Below are positions 27,944 through 37,727 of a DNA stretch of 64,000 nt, piece after piece (the stretch's first letter is position 1; the number at the start of each line of letters is the position of its first letter). Both the position numbers and the translations under genes were made by a program. Below the pieces are notes generated by a model. The model was not told where the DNA came from and did no database searches. It saw only the letters and a program-made list of their open reading frames with translations. Source of the DNA: Siccirubricoccus phaeus (lineage in GTDB: Bacteria; Pseudomonadota; Alphaproteobacteria; Acetobacterales; Acetobacteraceae); contig NZ_SRXO01000003.1 in assembly GCF_008360935.1 (NCBI RefSeq), positions 1 to 64,000 on the forward strand, given 5' to 3'.

Positions 27944-28477
27944 ATGTCGCGCGTCGGCAAATATCCCGTCCCGGTGCCCGCCGGCGTCCAGGTGGCGCTG
28001 CAGGGCCGGACCGTGGTGGCCAAGGGCAAGTTGGGCGAGCTGAAGCTCGATCTGACGGATGAGGTGGATGTGGAGATCGCGGACAACCAGGTGGCGGTGA
28101 AGCCGCGCCGGGATGATCGCCGGTCCCGCACCATGTGGGGTACCACCCGCAGCCTCATCAACGGCATGTGCATCGGCGTCTCCTCGGGCTTCACCAAGTC
28201 CATGGAGATCACCGGCACGGGCTACCGCGCCGCGGTGCAGGGCAAGGAGCTGGTGCTCAATCTCGGCTACAGCCACGAGATCCGCTATCCGATCCCGGCC
28301 GGCATCACCATCGTCTGCGAGCGGCCGACGGCGGTGAAGGTCAGCGGGGCGGACAAGCAGGTGGTCGGCCAGGTGGCCGCCGAGATCCGCGCCTATCGCG
28401 GCCCCGAACCCTACAAGGGCAAGGGCGTCCGCTACGACAACGAGCAGATCCTCCGGAAGGAGGGTAAGAAGAAGTAA
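27944..28477 (+). CDS. rplF: 50S ribosomal protein L6
   Basis: L6 (177 residues) lies near the sarcin-ricin loop. It begins [17 protein letters not shown] and contains the C-terminal RNA-binding block [28 protein letters not shown] precedes the start. The stop shares one base with the rplR start (TAATG). Confidence 0.99.
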   Translation: MSRVGKYPVPVPAGVQVALQGRTVVAKGKLGELKLDLTDEVDVEIADNQVAVKPRRDDRRSRTMWGTTRSLINGMCIGVSSGFTKSMEITGTGYRAAVQGKELVLNLGYSHEIRYPIPAGITIVCERPTAVKVSGADKQVVGQVAAEIRAYRGPEPYKGKGVRYDNEQILRKEGKKK

Positions 28478-28839
28478 TGGCGAAGAAGCTCGATTTGCAG
28501 ACGCGCCGGCGCTCCCGGCTGCGCTACCAGCTTCGGCAGAAATCGGGGGGCCGGCCGCGGCTCTCCATTTTCCGCTCCGGCAAGCATATCTATGCGCAGA
28601 TCATCGACGATGCGCAGGGCCGCACCCTGGCCGCCGCCTCCTCCCTCGAGAAGGAGCTGCGGGAGAGCCTGAAGACCGGCGCGGACAAGGACGCGGCGAG
28701 CGTGGTCGGCAAGCGGGTGGCGGAACGCGCCCTCGCCGCCGGCATCACCCTCGTGGTGTTCGACCGCGGGCCCTATCTCTACCACGGCCGGGTGAAAGCC
28801 CTGGCGGACGCCGCCCGTGAGGGCGGCCTGTCCTTCTGA
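28477..28839 (+). CDS. rplR: 50S ribosomal protein L18
   Basis: L18 (120 residues) binds 5S rRNA with L5 and L25. Conserved blocks are [20 protein letters not shown] and [20 protein letters not shown]. Coupled to rplF by a one-base overlap. Confidence 0.99.
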   Translation: MAKKLDLQTRRRSRLRYQLRQKSGGRPRLSIFRSGKHIYAQIIDDAQGRTLAAASSLEKELRESLKTGADKDAASVVGKRVAERALAAGITLVVFDRGPYLYHGRVKALADAAREGGLSF

Positions 28840-28850
28840 GGATCGCACAG

Positions 28851-29495
28851 ATGGCACGTACCCCCCATGGCGGTGGCGGCGAGCATGGCGGCGACGGCGA
28901 GCGTCGTGGCCGTGGGCGCCGTGGTGACCGCGAGCGCGAGAACCGCCAGGAGCGGCAGGAAGGCGATGAGCTGAAGGACAAGCTCGTCACCATCAACCGC
29001 GTCGCAAAGGTGGTGAAGGGCGGCCGTCGCTTCAGCTTCGCGGCCCTGGTCGTCGTCGGCGACCAGAAGGGCCGCGTCGGCTGGGGCGCGGGCAAGGCGC
29101 GCGAAGTGCCGGAAGCCATCCGCAAGGCGACCGAACAGGCCAAGCGCACCATGATCCGCGTTCCGATGCGGGAAGGCCGCACCCTGCACCATGACGTCAT
29201 CGGCGAGTTCGGCGCCGGGCAGGTGACGCTGCGCGCGGCGCCGGCCGGCACCGGCATCATCGCCGGCGGCCCGATGCGCGCGGTGTTCGAGACGCTGGGC
29301 ATGGGCGATGTCGTCGCCAAATGCACCGGCTCGACCAACCCGCACAACATGATCAAGGCGACCTTCGCGGCGCTGCAGCGCAGCACCTCCCCCCGGGCGG
29401 TGGCGGCGCGGCGCGGCAAGAAGGTCTCCGACCTGCTCGGCCCGCGCAAGGACCAGGCGCCCGAGGCTCCGGCGGCGGAGGCGACCAATGTCTGA
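28851..29495 (+). CDS. rpsE: 30S ribosomal protein S5 with Arg/Gly-rich extension
   Basis: S5 (214 residues) contributes to accuracy and mRNA unwinding. The core from about residue 40 ([20 protein letters not shown]) carries the double-stranded RNA binding domain, and [15 protein letters not shown] follows. The first 38 or so residues are rich in Gly, Arg, Glu and His, and a C-terminal tail is Ala/Pro-rich. The E. coli protein has 167 residues. It overlaps rpmD by 8 bp. Confidence 0.98.
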   Translation: MARTPHGGGGEHGGDGERRGRGRRGDRERENRQERQEGDELKDKLVTINRVAKVVKGGRRFSFAALVVVGDQKGRVGWGAGKAREVPEAIRKATEQAKRTMIRVPMREGRTLHHDVIGEFGAGQVTLRAAPAGTGIIAGGPMRAVFETLGMGDVVAKCTGSTNPHNMIKATFAALQRSTSPRAVAARRGKKVSDLLGPRKDQAPEAPAAEATNV

Positions 29496-29676
29496 GCAGA
29501 AGCCCACCGTGAAGGTCACGCAGATCGGCTCCCCCATCGGGCGCAAGCCCGGCCAGCGGGAGACGCTGATCGGCCTCGGCCTGAACAAGCTGCACCGGTC
29601 GCGGGAGTTGGAGGATACTCCGGCGGTCCGCGGCATGATCCGCAAGGTCGCCCATCTGGTGAAGGTGGGGGACTAG
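29488..29676 (+). CDS. rpmD: 50S ribosomal protein L30
   Basis: L30 (62 residues) is a small peripheral 50S protein. The family pattern is [19 protein letters not shown] followed by [14 protein letters not shown]. It begins inside the end of rpsE (8-bp overlap). Confidence 0.97.
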   Translation: MSEQKPTVKVTQIGSPIGRKPGQRETLIGLGLNKLHRSRELEDTPAVRGMIRKVAHLVKVGD

Positions 29677-29745
29677 CCGTCCGATCGCCGGAGGGCCGCA
29701 AGGCCCGGAGGCGGGAATCGGCCGGCTTGCCACGGAAGCAAAGCC

Positions 29746-30240
29746 ATGAAACTGAATGAGATCCGCGACAATCCGGGCGCGCGCTACAAGGCCAAGCGCC
29801 TGGGCCGGGGCATCGGCTCCGGCAAGGGCAAGACCTCCGGCAAGGGCGTGAAGGGCCAGAAGGCCCGTGAAGGCGTGGCGCTGAACGGGTTCGAGGGCGG
29901 TCAGCTCCCGATCTATCGCCGCCTGCCGAAGCGGGGCTTCGTCAACCCGTTCCGCAAGGAATATGCCCCGCTCAATCTCGGCACGCTGGAGAAGGCGATC
30001 GAGAGCGGCAAGCTGGAAGCCGGCGCGGCGCTGGACGAGGCGGCGCTGCAGGCGGCCGGGCTGGTGCGCAGCAGCGCCAAGCTGGCGGGCGTGCGGCTGC
30101 TGGCCAAGGGCAGCCTGTCCAAGCCGCTGACCCTCACCGTCTCCGGTGCCTCCGCCGCCGCCATCGCCGCGGTGCAGGCGGCGGGCGGCAGCGTCACCGT
30201 CACCGCCGCCCCGGCGGCCGAGCCGGCCGCAGAGGCATAA
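29746..30240 (+). CDS. rplO: 50S ribosomal protein L15
   Basis: L15 (164 residues) has the Gly/Lys-rich N-terminal arm ([20 protein letters not shown]) that threads through 23S rRNA, then [15 protein letters not shown]. The C-terminus ends in an Ala-rich tail. It follows rpmD by 69 bp and precedes secY by 144 bp. Confidence 0.98.
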   Translation: MKLNEIRDNPGARYKAKRLGRGIGSGKGKTSGKGVKGQKAREGVALNGFEGGQLPIYRRLPKRGFVNPFRKEYAPLNLGTLEKAIESGKLEAGAALDEAALQAAGLVRSSAKLAGVRLLAKGSLSKPLTLTVSGASAAAIAAVQAAGGSVTVTAAPAAEPAAEA

Positions 30241-30384
30241 GATCCCGCGCGTAAAGCCCGGGGCGGAAAGCTTGCCGCCCGGCAGGGCGGCAGCTACCTA
30301 AGCAGCGTGCGTGGCAGCGGCGCCACGGCCGGGGGCTTTTCCCTCGGACGGTGGCGCCGCTTCCGTGAGGAGGGTTTCGGGTCC

Positions 30385-31743
30385 ATGGCCTCCGCCGCCG
30401 AACAGCTTGCGGCCAATCTCAACCTCGGCGTCCTGTCCAAGGCCACCGAGCTCAAGAAGCGCATCTGGTTCACCCTCGGCGCGCTCATCGTCTACCGCAT
30501 CGGCACCTATGTGCCGGTGCCGGGCATCGATGCCGCGGTGATGGGCGAGCTGCTGGCGCAGCATGGCGGCGGCATCCTCGGCATGTTCGACATGTTCACC
30601 GGCGGCGCCCTGGGGCGCATGACGGTGTTCGCGCTGAACATCATGCCCTACATCTCCGCCTCCATCATCGTCCAGTTGATGACGGCGGCGGTGCCGAGCC
30701 TCGAGGCCCTGAAGAAGGAGGGCGAGGCCGGGCGGAAGAAGCTGAACCAGTACACCCGCTATCTCACCGTCCTCATCGCCGTCTTCCAGGCCTGGGGCAT
30801 CGCCGTGGGGCTAGAGGGGATGCGGGGCAGTTTCGGCCCCGCGGTGCATGACCCGGGATGGTTCTTCCGCCTCTCCTGCGTCATCACCCTGGTCGGCGGG
30901 ACCATGTTCCTGATGTGGCTAGGCGAGCAGATCACCGCCCGCGGCGTCGGCAACGGCATCTCCCTCATCATCTTCGCCGGCATCGTGGCCAACCTGCCGC
31001 ATGCGCTGGTGGCGACGCTGGAGCTGGGCCGCACCGGCGCCCTCTCCACCATCTTCATCATCGTCTTCCTGGCGATCGCGCTCGGCGTCATTGCGCTGGT
31101 GGTGTTCATCGAGCGCGCCCAGCGCCGCATCCCGGTGCAATACCCGAAGCGCCAGGTGGGCAACCGCATGTTCGGCGGCGAGAGCACCCATCTGCCGCTG
31201 AAGCTGAACACCGCCGGCGTCATCCCGCCGATCTTCGCCTCTTCCCTGCTGCTGCTGCCGGCGACCATCGCCGGCTTCTCCGGCGACCCGAATGCCGAGG
31301 GCTGGCTGACCTCGGTCACCAACCTGCTGGCGCATGGCCAGCCGCTCTACATGGCGCTCTATGTGGCGCTGATCATCTTCTTCGCCTTCTTCTACACCGC
31401 GGTGGTGTTCAACCCGGTGGAGACGGCGGACAACCTCAAGAAGTATGGCGGCTTCGTCCCCGGCATCCGGCCCGGCCAGAACACCGCCGATTACTTCGAC
31501 CGGGTGCTGACGCGGCTGACCGCCATCGGCGCCCTCTATCTCTGCCTGGTCTGCCTGCTGCCTGAGCTGCTGATCAGCCATTACGGCGTACCCTTTTATT
31601 TCGGCGGCACTTCGCTGCTCATCATCGTCTCGGTTACGATGGATACAGTGGCGCAGGTGCAGTCGCACCTCTTCGCCCATCAATATGAGGGGCTGATCCG
31701 GAAATCGCGTCTCGGCGGCCGCGGCGCGCCGCGGCCCCGGTAA
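30385..31743 (+). CDS. secY: Preprotein translocase subunit SecY
   Basis: SecY (452 residues) is the ten-span protein-conducting channel of the inner membrane, partner of the SecE at 4703-4897. The start MASAAEQLAANLNLG has a strong GAGGAGGG upstream; the frame is open for 26 more residues 5' without a better site. Signature stretches are GMFDMFTGGALGRMTVFALN, the C4-loop QRRIPVQYPKRQVG and the C5-loop GGFVPGIRPGQNTADY. Confidence 0.99.
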   Translation: MASAAEQLAANLNLGVLSKATELKKRIWFTLGALIVYRIGTYVPVPGIDAAVMGELLAQHGGGILGMFDMFTGGALGRMTVFALNIMPYISASIIVQLMTAAVPSLEALKKEGEAGRKKLNQYTRYLTVLIAVFQAWGIAVGLEGMRGSFGPAVHDPGWFFRLSCVITLVGGTMFLMWLGEQITARGVGNGISLIIFAGIVANLPHALVATLELGRTGALSTIFIIVFLAIALGVIALVVFIERAQRRIPVQYPKRQVGNRMFGGESTHLPLKLNTAGVIPPIFASSLLLLPATIAGFSGDPNAEGWLTSVTNLLAHGQPLYMALYVALIIFFAFFYTAVVFNPVETADNLKKYGGFVPGIRPGQNTADYFDRVLTRLTAIGALYLCLVCLLPELLISHYGVPFYFGGTSLLIIVSVTMDTVAQVQSHLFAHQYEGLIRKSRLGGRGAPRPR

Positions 31744-31764
31744 CGGCCGCGAGGAGAGAGACGC

Positions 31765-32427
31765 ATGAAGCTGATCCTGCTGGGCCCGCCCGGGGCCGGG
31801 AAGGGAACCCAGGCCAAGCGGCTGGAAGAGCGCTACGGGCTGAAGCAGATCTCGACCGGCGACATGCTGCGGGCCGAGGTGAAGTCCGGCAGCGAGATCG
31901 GCCAGCAGGCCCGGGCGATCATGGAGCGCGGTGAGCTGGTGCCGGACGCCATCATCATCGCCATGCTGGGCGCCCGGGTGGCGCAGCCGGATGTGGCGCA
32001 GGGCTTCATCCTGGACGGCTTCCCCCGCACCGTGCCGCAGGCCGAGGCGCTGGACCTGATGCTGCGGGAGAAATCCATGCCGCTCGACCACGTGATCGAG
32101 CTGCAGGTGGATGACGCTGCCCTGGTGGAGCGGATTTCCGGCCGCTTCACCTGCGCCAGATGCGGCGAGGGCTACCACGACCGCTTCAAGCAGCCGGCCA
32201 AGCCGGGGGTCTGCGACGTCTGCGGCAGCACGGAATTCACCCGCCGCGCCGATGACAAGGCGGAGACGGTGGCAGCGCGGCTGGAGGCCTATCACCGCCA
32301 GACCGCTCCGCTGCTGCCCTATTACGCCGCCAAGGGCATCCTCCGCGTCGTGGACGGCATGGCGGAGATGGGGGAGGTGGGGAAGCAGATCGCCGCCATC
32401 CTCGGCCCGCCGCCGGGAAAGGGCTGA
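31765..32427 (+). CDS. adk: Adenylate kinase with zinc-type LID
   Basis: Adk (220 residues) interconverts ATP, AMP and ADP in the cytosol. The P-loop GPPGAGKGT is at 7-15, the AMP-binding [13 protein letters not shown] follows, and the LID has four cysteines (Cys130, Cys133, Cys150, Cys153) in a CxxC-CxxC arrangement expected to bind zinc. E. coli Adk lacks these. The secY-adk pairing is common. After its stop the S13-RpoA operon promoter begins. Confidence 0.98.
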   Translation: MKLILLGPPGAGKGTQAKRLEERYGLKQISTGDMLRAEVKSGSEIGQQARAIMERGELVPDAIIIAMLGARVAQPDVAQGFILDGFPRTVPQAEALDLMLREKSMPLDHVIELQVDDAALVERISGRFTCARCGEGYHDRFKQPAKPGVCDVCGSTEFTRRADDKAETVAARLEAYHRQTAPLLPYYAAKGILRVVDGMAEMGEVGKQIAAILGPPPGKG

Positions 32428-32777
32428 ACCCCATGTTTCCGGGCTTGACGCAAGGGGTTCCGCCGGTATAGTCCGCGCCTCCCGCGGACCGGGCGCTCGT
32501 CATCGGGCGGCCCGTTCGCGCGTGCAGCCGTTTCAAAGCTGGCTCCGTCACGTCGCTCCCCGCGGCGGTACGGCCGCCCAGCGGCCCGGAAGGGTTGGGC
32601 CTGAAGGCCTGGGGGCCGGGCCAGGGACCCCGGGACCGGGGAGAGTGGGGCCGCAAGGCGCCGGCAGCAGGGCCGGGGCAGGGTGGTCCAGGGTTTCGTC
32701 AGGACGCTTTCCGGGCCGCGGCTTCAGGGCCGCTCCGGGGGGGCGAAAGCAGGGGCCGGGGCCCCAGGAGCTGAGCA
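32428..32777 (+). promoter_or_regulatory. Promoter (32445-32472) and long leader of rpsM-rpsK-rpoA-rplQ
   Basis: TTGACG (32445-32450), 16-base spacer, TATAGT (32467-32472), the best promoter match in the window, 17 bp after the adk stop. A start near 32479 would leave a leader of about 300 bases with many GC-rich stems before rpsM. No gene is seen. In E. coli the alpha operon leader binds S4; no rpsD lies here, so a regulator is not named. Confidence 0.65.
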
Positions 32778-33155
32778 GTGGCGCGCATCGCCGGTGTCAA
32801 CATTCCCACGAACAAGCGGGTTCCGATCTCGCTGCGGTACATCTACGGCATCGGGCCGAAGAACGCGGTCGATATCTGCAAGGCGCTGAACATCCCGGAG
32901 GAACGCCGGGTCAACCAGCTCACCGATGAGGAGATCCTCCGCATCCGTGAGCTGATCGACCGCGAATACCGCGTGGAAGGCGACCTCCGCCGCGAAGTGG
33001 CGATGAACATCAAGCGGCTGATGGACATGGCCTGCTACCGCGGCCTGCGCCACCGCCGCGGCCTGCCCGTGCGCGGCCAGCGCACCCACACCAATGCCCG
33101 CACCCGCAAGGGCAAGGCGGTGGCGATTGCCGGCAAGAAGAAGGTGACGAAGTAA
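32778..33155 (+). CDS. rpsM: 30S ribosomal protein S13
   Basis: S13 (125 residues) contacts the P-site tRNA and bridges to the 50S. The start is GTG (32778) with AGGAG (32766-32770) seven bases upstream, giving the standard [18 protein letters not shown]. The C-terminal [14 protein letters not shown] is typical. Confidence 0.99.
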   Translation: MARIAGVNIPTNKRVPISLRYIYGIGPKNAVDICKALNIPEERRVNQLTDEEILRIRELIDREYRVEGDLRREVAMNIKRLMDMACYRGLRHRRGLPVRGQRTHTNARTRKGKAVAIAGKKKVTK

Positions 33156-33156
33156 G

Positions 33157-33558
33157 ATGGCCCGCGAACCCCGCGGCGGCGCCCGCGCCCCCCGCAAGAA
33201 GGAACGGAAGAACATCTCTTCCGGCGTGGCGCATGTCCTCGCCTCCTTCAACAACACCATCGTCACCATCACGGATGCCCAGGGCAACGCCATTGCCTGG
33301 TCCTCCTCCGGCAGCCAGGGCTTCAAGGGCAGCCGGAAATCCACCCCCTACGCCGCCCAGGTCGCCGCGGAAGACGCCGGCCGCAAGGCCCGCGAGCACG
33401 GGATGGAGACGCTCGAGATCATGGTGAGCGGTCCCGGCTCGGGTCGTGAATCGGCGCTGCGCGCGCTGCAGGCGGTGGGCTTCTACGTCACCGCCATCCG
33501 CGACGTGACGCCCATCCCCCACAATGGCTGCCGCCCCCGGAAGCGCCGCCGCGTCTGA
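33157..33558 (+). CDS. rpsK: 30S ribosomal protein S11
   Basis: S11 (133 residues) binds near the Shine-Dalgarno helix. Core blocks are [20 protein letters not shown] and the terminal [18 protein letters not shown]. It starts one base after the rpsM stop. Confidence 0.99.
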   Translation: MAREPRGGARAPRKKERKNISSGVAHVLASFNNTIVTITDAQGNAIAWSSSGSQGFKGSRKSTPYAAQVAAEDAGRKAREHGMETLEIMVSGPGSGRESALRALQAVGFYVTAIRDVTPIPHNGCRPRKRRRV

Positions 33559-33656
33559 GACGTGCGAGCGCGGCCGCGCCTGAGATGCGGCCGCATTGCG
33601 CCGGCAACAGCACAGCTCAGGGTCGGCGCAGCTTCGGGGCGATGAGGAGACAGGAC

Positions 33657-34673
33657 GTGATCGAGAGGAATTGGCGGTCGCTGATTCGCCCGGAGAAGCT
33701 GGGCGTGGAGGTCGGGTCGGACCCCGAGCGCGTGGCGACCATCGTGGCCGAGCCGCTGGAGCGTGGCTTCGGCATGACGCTCGGCAATGCGCTGCGCCGC
33801 GTGCTGCTGTCCTCCCTGCAGGGCGCGGCGGTGACCGCCATCCGCATCGATGGCGTGCTGCATGAATTCAGCAGCATCCAGGGCGTGCGGGAGGATGTGA
33901 CCGACCTCGTCCTCAATGTGAAGCAGCTCGCCATCCGGATGCAGGGGGAGGGGCCGAAGCGCCTCGCCCTCACCGCCACCGGCCCGGGCGAGGTGACCGC
34001 CGGCCAGATCCAGACCACCGGCGATATCGAGATCGCCAACCCCGATCTCGTCATCTGCACCCTGGATGACGGCGCGAAGCTCTCCATGGAGCTGACGGTC
34101 GGCACTGGCAAGGGCTACGTCCCCGCGGCGATGAACCGGCCGGAGGATGCGCCGATCGGCCTCATCCCGGTGGACGCCATCTACTCCCCGGTGCGCCGCG
34201 TGGCCTACCGGGTGGAGCCGACCCGCGTCGGCCAGGTGACCGACTACGACAAGCTGGTCATCAACCTCGAGACCGACGGTACCGTGGCGCCGGAGGATGC
34301 GGTGGCGCTCGCCGCCCGCATCCTGCAGGACCAGCTCCAGCTCTTCATCAATTTCGACGAGCCGCGCGAGCGCAAGGTGGAGGAGGAGCGGGACGACCTG
34401 CCCTTCAACCGCAACCTGCTGCGCAAGGTGGACGAGCTCGAACTCTCGGTCCGCAGCGCCAATTGCCTGAAGAACGACAACATCGTCTATATCGGCGACC
34501 TGGTGCAGAAGACCGAGCAGGAGATGCTCCGCACCCCGAATTTCGGCCGCAAATCGCTGAACGAGATCAAGGAGGTCCTCGCCTCCATGGGTCTCGGCCT
34601 CGGCATGACGGTCACCGGCTGGCCGCCGGAGAACATCGAAGACCTGGCGAAGAAGCTGGAAGAGCCTTTCTGA
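33657..34673 (+). CDS. rpoA: DNA-directed RNA polymerase subunit alpha
   Basis: RpoA (338 residues) dimerises to start polymerase assembly; its C-terminal domain binds UP elements and activators. The GTG at 33657 is chosen: it gives [12 protein letters not shown], matching alphaproteobacterial RpoA N-termini, and GAGGAG (33644-33649) lies seven bases upstream. An ATG at 33642 would overlap that ribosome binding site. The block [20 protein letters not shown] and the C-terminal [18 protein letters not shown] are intact. Confidence 0.98.
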   Translation: MIERNWRSLIRPEKLGVEVGSDPERVATIVAEPLERGFGMTLGNALRRVLLSSLQGAAVTAIRIDGVLHEFSSIQGVREDVTDLVLNVKQLAIRMQGEGPKRLALTATGPGEVTAGQIQTTGDIEIANPDLVICTLDDGAKLSMELTVGTGKGYVPAAMNRPEDAPIGLIPVDAIYSPVRRVAYRVEPTRVGQVTDYDKLVINLETDGTVAPEDAVALAARILQDQLQLFINFDEPRERKVEEERDDLPFNRNLLRKVDELELSVRSANCLKNDNIVYIGDLVQKTEQEMLRTPNFGRKSLNEIKEVLASMGLGLGMTVTGWPPENIEDLAKKLEEPF

Positions 34674-34699
34674 GCACGGCACCCTAGGGACAGAGAACA

Positions 34700-35131
34700 A
34701 TGCGTCACGGAATTGCCGGCCGGAAGCTCGGCGTCACCTCCACCCATCGGCTCGCCATGTTCCGCAACATGGCGACCAGCCTGCTGAAGCACGAGCAGAT
34801 CACCACCACCCTGCCCAAGGCGAAGGAGCTGCGCCCCTATGTGGAGCGCATCATCACCCTCGGGAAGCGCGGCGGCCTGCATGCGCGGCGCCAGGCCTAC
34901 GCCCAGCTCATGGATGAGAAGGTGGTGGACAAGCTCTTCACCACCATCGCCGAGCGCTACAAGGCGCGGCCGGGCGGCTATACCCGCGTGCTGAAGGCCG
35001 GCATCCGCTATGGCGACGCCGCCGACATGGCGGTGATCGAGCTGGTCGAGCGTGACGTCTCCGCCAAGGGCCAGGATAGCGGCCCGAAGCCGGAAGCGGC
35101 GGCGGAAGAGGACGAGCAGCCGCAGGGCTGA
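34700..35131 (+). CDS. rplQ: 50S ribosomal protein L17
   Basis: L17 (143 residues) is at the tunnel exit. The block [20 protein letters not shown] and [20 protein letters not shown] are diagnostic; the C-terminus has an acidic tail. It closes the alpha operon; a hairpin terminator follows at 35248-35276. Confidence 0.99.
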   Translation: MRHGIAGRKLGVTSTHRLAMFRNMATSLLKHEQITTTLPKAKELRPYVERIITLGKRGGLHARRQAYAQLMDEKVVDKLFTTIAERYKARPGGYTRVLKAGIRYGDAADMAVIELVERDVSAKGQDSGPKPEAAAEEDEQPQG

Positions 35132-35247
35132 CCCCCGCCGGCCCGGCTTGCCCGGGCGCCGGGGCCGAGGAGGCTGTCCGCGCCAGGGCTGCCGAGGCGC
35201 GTCGGGGCCGCGGGGCTGCACGCCGTGGCCAGGATCGGGAAGCGTGG

Positions 35248-35276
35248 AAGGGCGGCGGGGTGACCGGCCGCCCTTT
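35248..35276 (+). terminator. Terminator of the rplQ operon
   Basis: AAGGGCGGC (35248-35256) pairs with GCCGCCCTT (35267-35275) around a 10-base loop and runs into TTT. It may also serve the convergent gene at 35299-36159 from the other side. Confidence 0.75.
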
Positions 35277-35298
35277 GTCGTTCGCGGCCGGCGCCGCC

Positions 35299-36159
35299 TC
35301 AGCCGCCGGCCGCCGGCGGCAGGGCGCGGGCGATCACCACCTCGCCATGCGGCAGGGCGGGCAGAGCGTCGCGCGCCACCGGCTCCAGCCGTGCCTCCGC
35401 CCCCAGCCACCAGAAGCCGAAGCCCAATTCGGCCAGCCAGCCGATCATCCCGCCCAGGTCGCTGCGCACCGCCATCATCGGCGCCGACCATTCGGTGACG
35501 ATGACGAGGTCCGGGCTTTCCCGCAGCAGCGCGGCGGCGCCGCGCAGCACCTGGGGCTCCGTTCCCTCCGCATCCATCCGCAGCAGGTCGAAGGGGCCGG
35601 CCCTGGCCAAAGCGGCATCCAGCGTCACCGCCTGCACGCTGACGCGGCGGGAGTAATTCGCCGCCTCCCCGGGTACCGCCAGATGGCCGCTGCCGATATG
35701 CGCGGGGTCGGAGGTGAACTCCACCACCCCCTCCGCCTCCAGCGCCGCCTCCGGATGCACCGTCACCCGGGTGGCCAGGCCGTTCACCGCCAGGGTGGCG
35801 CGCAGCAGGGGCAGCACGGCCGGATTCGCCTCGAAGGCATGGACATGGCCGGCGGCGCCCACCGCCTCCGCCATGGCCAGGGTGTGGTAGCCCATATTGG
35901 CGCCCACCTCGGCCGCCCGGGCCCCCGGCCGCAGCAGCCGGCCGAGCAGCAGCTCCACCTCCCGCTCCCACACCCCGTCGAGCGCGATATGCGGCGTCAT
36001 GCCGATGTCGTTGGTGTCGAGGAAGATCTTGTGGCCGCGATGGGTGACGGTCAGCGCCCGGTGGTCGCCGAGATAGCAATAGGTCTCCCGCCTGCGGGCG
36101 GGGAGAGGCGGCACCGGGGACTCGGCACGGCCGAGCCAGCGCAGCATGGGATTGGTCAT
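35299..36159 (-). CDS. FkbM family methyltransferase
   Basis: A 286-residue SAM-dependent methyltransferase of the FkbM type. The glycine-rich motif AEVGANMGYHTLAMAEAVG, the acidic loop HAFEANPAVLPLLR and the later DLLRMDAEGTEPQVLRGA are characteristic. FkbM enzymes methylate hydroxyls of polyketides or sugars; many members are uncharacterised and the substrate here is unknown. The start at 36159 avoids the longer frame that would extend into repeat copy B. It is convergent with rplQ. Confidence 0.82.
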   Translation of the reverse strand: MTNPMLRWLGRAESPVPPLPARRRETYCYLGDHRALTVTHRGHKIFLDTNDIGMTPHIALDGVWEREVELLLGRLLRPGARAAEVGANMGYHTLAMAEAVGAAGHVHAFEANPAVLPLLRATLAVNGLATRVTVHPEAALEAEGVVEFTSDPAHIGSGHLAVPGEAANYSRRVSVQAVTLDAALARAGPFDLLRMDAEGTEPQVLRGAAALLRESPDLVIVTEWSAPMMAVRSDLGGMIGWLAELGFGFWWLGAEARLEPVARDALPALPHGEVVIARALPPAAGG

Positions 36160-36202
36160 GGCGGGAGTTTTTCCCGTCTCCGTCAGGGGGTGGCAATCCC
36201 GG

Positions 36203-36430
36203 CCGGTGTCCTGCCCGCCCCCTTCGCCGGGTTCCCCAGCGAACGGGGCGGGCAGGCAGGCCGCTGAAAAGAAAATAGCTGGTGGCCCGGGAACGAAGTC
36301 CGCAGGACTTCGGAATCGGGACACTAGAGCGGTTTCACCTCGCCTGCGCTCGGCGAAGCCGCTCCAGCCCTTTGTTTGCTCGCATTTTCCGAGTCGTCCG
36401 GCGATTCCGCCGGACTTGAAAATGCTCTAG
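36203..36430. repeat. Family 1 palindromic repeat, copy B
   Basis: A 228-bp relative of 3590-3811 in the 461-bp gap between the FkbM gene and the cyclase gene. Parts are CCGGTGTCC (36203-36211) with GGACACTAG (36319-36327), the hairpin CGAAGTCC-GCA-GGACTTCG (36294-36312) shared with 5471-5489, CTAGAGCGG (36324-36332) with CCGCTCCAG (36359-36367), and GCATTTTC (36382-36389) with GAAAATGC (36418-36425), ending GCTCTAG. Positions 36381-36414 equal 3762-3795. Confidence 0.87.
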
Positions 36431-36620
36431 CGGGAAAGCCTTCACGAAGGGTTAGGCACGGGAATGGCTATGCCCACGGGACGTGCGGGCGCCGGAAGGG
36501 CCCGGGCCGGCAGCGCCCAGCCTCTGCCGCCGGGCGCCGCGGCCGGGACGGGTTGCCGGCCCCGGCGGGGCGCCGCACACTCGCCGGCGACGTCCAGGCA
36601 CAAGAAGAAGGGCCTTCCCC

Positions 36621-37598
36621 ATGCCGCCGCGCTATGCCGAGCTGCCTCGCCCCGAGGATGGATCCGGCCTGCCCCTCGCCTGGGGCGTCTGGGGCCCGGA
36701 GGATGAGGTCGGCACGCTGAACCGCATCACCCCGGAGACGGTGGCCGCCGCCGCCGGCGAGATCCGCGAGGGCCGCCGCTTCAACCTGAACCTGCCGCTG
36801 GACGAGCCCTTCGGCGTGGCGCTGGAGACCCCGCATCGCCGCCGCACCGCCCCGAGCCCGACGCTGATCGCCGATGAGCAGCCCGGCCGGCTGATCCGCG
36901 ACGACAAGCTGGACAGCTTCTGGCTGCAGGGCAGCACGCAATGGGACGGGCTCTCGCATTTCGCGGACCCCTATCACGGCTTCTACAACCACGCCCCGCT
37001 GGCGGCGATCACCCATGGGAAGGAGAGCCGCAACGGCATCGACAAGGCGCTGCGCCACGGCATTGCCGGGCGCTGCGTGCTGGCCGATCTGGCGCGGTTC
37101 TTCGCCGCCACGGGGCGCGACTGGGGCCCCCTGGGGGGCCGACCCGCCAGCGCCGAGGAGCTGGCGTCCTGCCTCGCCCAGCAGGGCGTGGCGCTGCGCC
37201 CGGGCGATATCCTGCTGGTCCGCACCGGCTGGCTGGAGGCCTTCCGCGCCGCGCCGGATGCTGCCGCCCGTCACCACCTGCTGCGCGGAACGAATAACGG
37301 CCAGGACTATAGCGGGCTGTCCGGCGGGGAGGATATGTGGGGCTTCCTCTGGGACCAGGGGGTGGCCGCCACCTGCGCCGACAACCCGACGGTGGAGGTC
37401 TGGCCCTATTTCCCCTGGAAGCCGACCTTGCACTGGGCGATCGCCCGGCTCGGCCTGGTCATCGGCGAGTTCTTCGATTTCGAGGCCCTGGCCGCCGACA
37501 GCGCCGCCAGCGGCCGCTACACCGGGTTCTTCACCGCCGCGCCGCTGCATCTCCGCGGCGGCGTCGGCTCCCCCGGCAACGCCCTGGCCATCCGGTAA
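36621..37598 (+). CDS. Cyclase family protein (kynurenine-formamidase-like fold)
   Basis: A 325-residue protein of the cyclase superfamily (COG1878). The metal-binding region reads STQWDGLSHFADPYHGFYNH (about residues 104-123), a variant of the HxGTHxDxPxH motif seen in long members of this family. GVALRPGDILLVRTGW and the Trp/Phe-rich NPTVEVWPYFPWKPTLHW are also typical. Such enzymes hydrolyse or cyclise amide or carboxyl substrates; the substrate is not known here. The ATG at 36621 has AGAAGGG upstream; longer starts have no support. Convergent with the OmpA-family gene. Confidence 0.8.
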   Translation: MPPRYAELPRPEDGSGLPLAWGVWGPEDEVGTLNRITPETVAAAAGEIREGRRFNLNLPLDEPFGVALETPHRRRTAPSPTLIADEQPGRLIRDDKLDSFWLQGSTQWDGLSHFADPYHGFYNHAPLAAITHGKESRNGIDKALRHGIAGRCVLADLARFFAATGRDWGPLGGRPASAEELASCLAQQGVALRPGDILLVRTGWLEAFRAAPDAAARHHLLRGTNNGQDYSGLSGGEDMWGFLWDQGVAATCADNPTVEVWPYFPWKPTLHWAIARLGLVIGEFFDFEALAADSAASGRYTGFFTAAPLHLRGGVGSPGNALAIR

Positions 37599-37641
37599 CG
37601 CCGCGCCGGCCAGCCAGCCCGGCGTCGGGCGCCCGGCCTCT

Positions 37642-37681
37642 GCCCGTTGTCCCGCCGCGGCTCTGCCGCGGCGGGCTGTGC
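37642..37681 (-). repeat. Family 2 stop-codon-linked palindrome, copy 1
   Basis: Read on the minus strand: GCACAG, stem CCCGCCGCGGC, loop AGA, stem GCCGCGGCGGG, then ACAACGGGC. It lies 46 bp downstream of the OmpA-family stop (37728) in sense orientation, between convergent genes. The intervening bases start TCCCCA as in the other copies. The stem differs from copies 2 and 3 by one compensated base pair. Confidence 0.85.
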
Positions 37682-37727
37682 AAGGTGCCGGTCGTGAGCG
37701 ACTCCAGGCCCGGCGGCGCCGTGGGGA

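Noticed and set aside
36160-36324. Longer start of the FkbM-type methyltransferase
   Set aside because: The extra codons come from repeat copy B and resemble no methyltransferase; ATG at 36159 fits the family.
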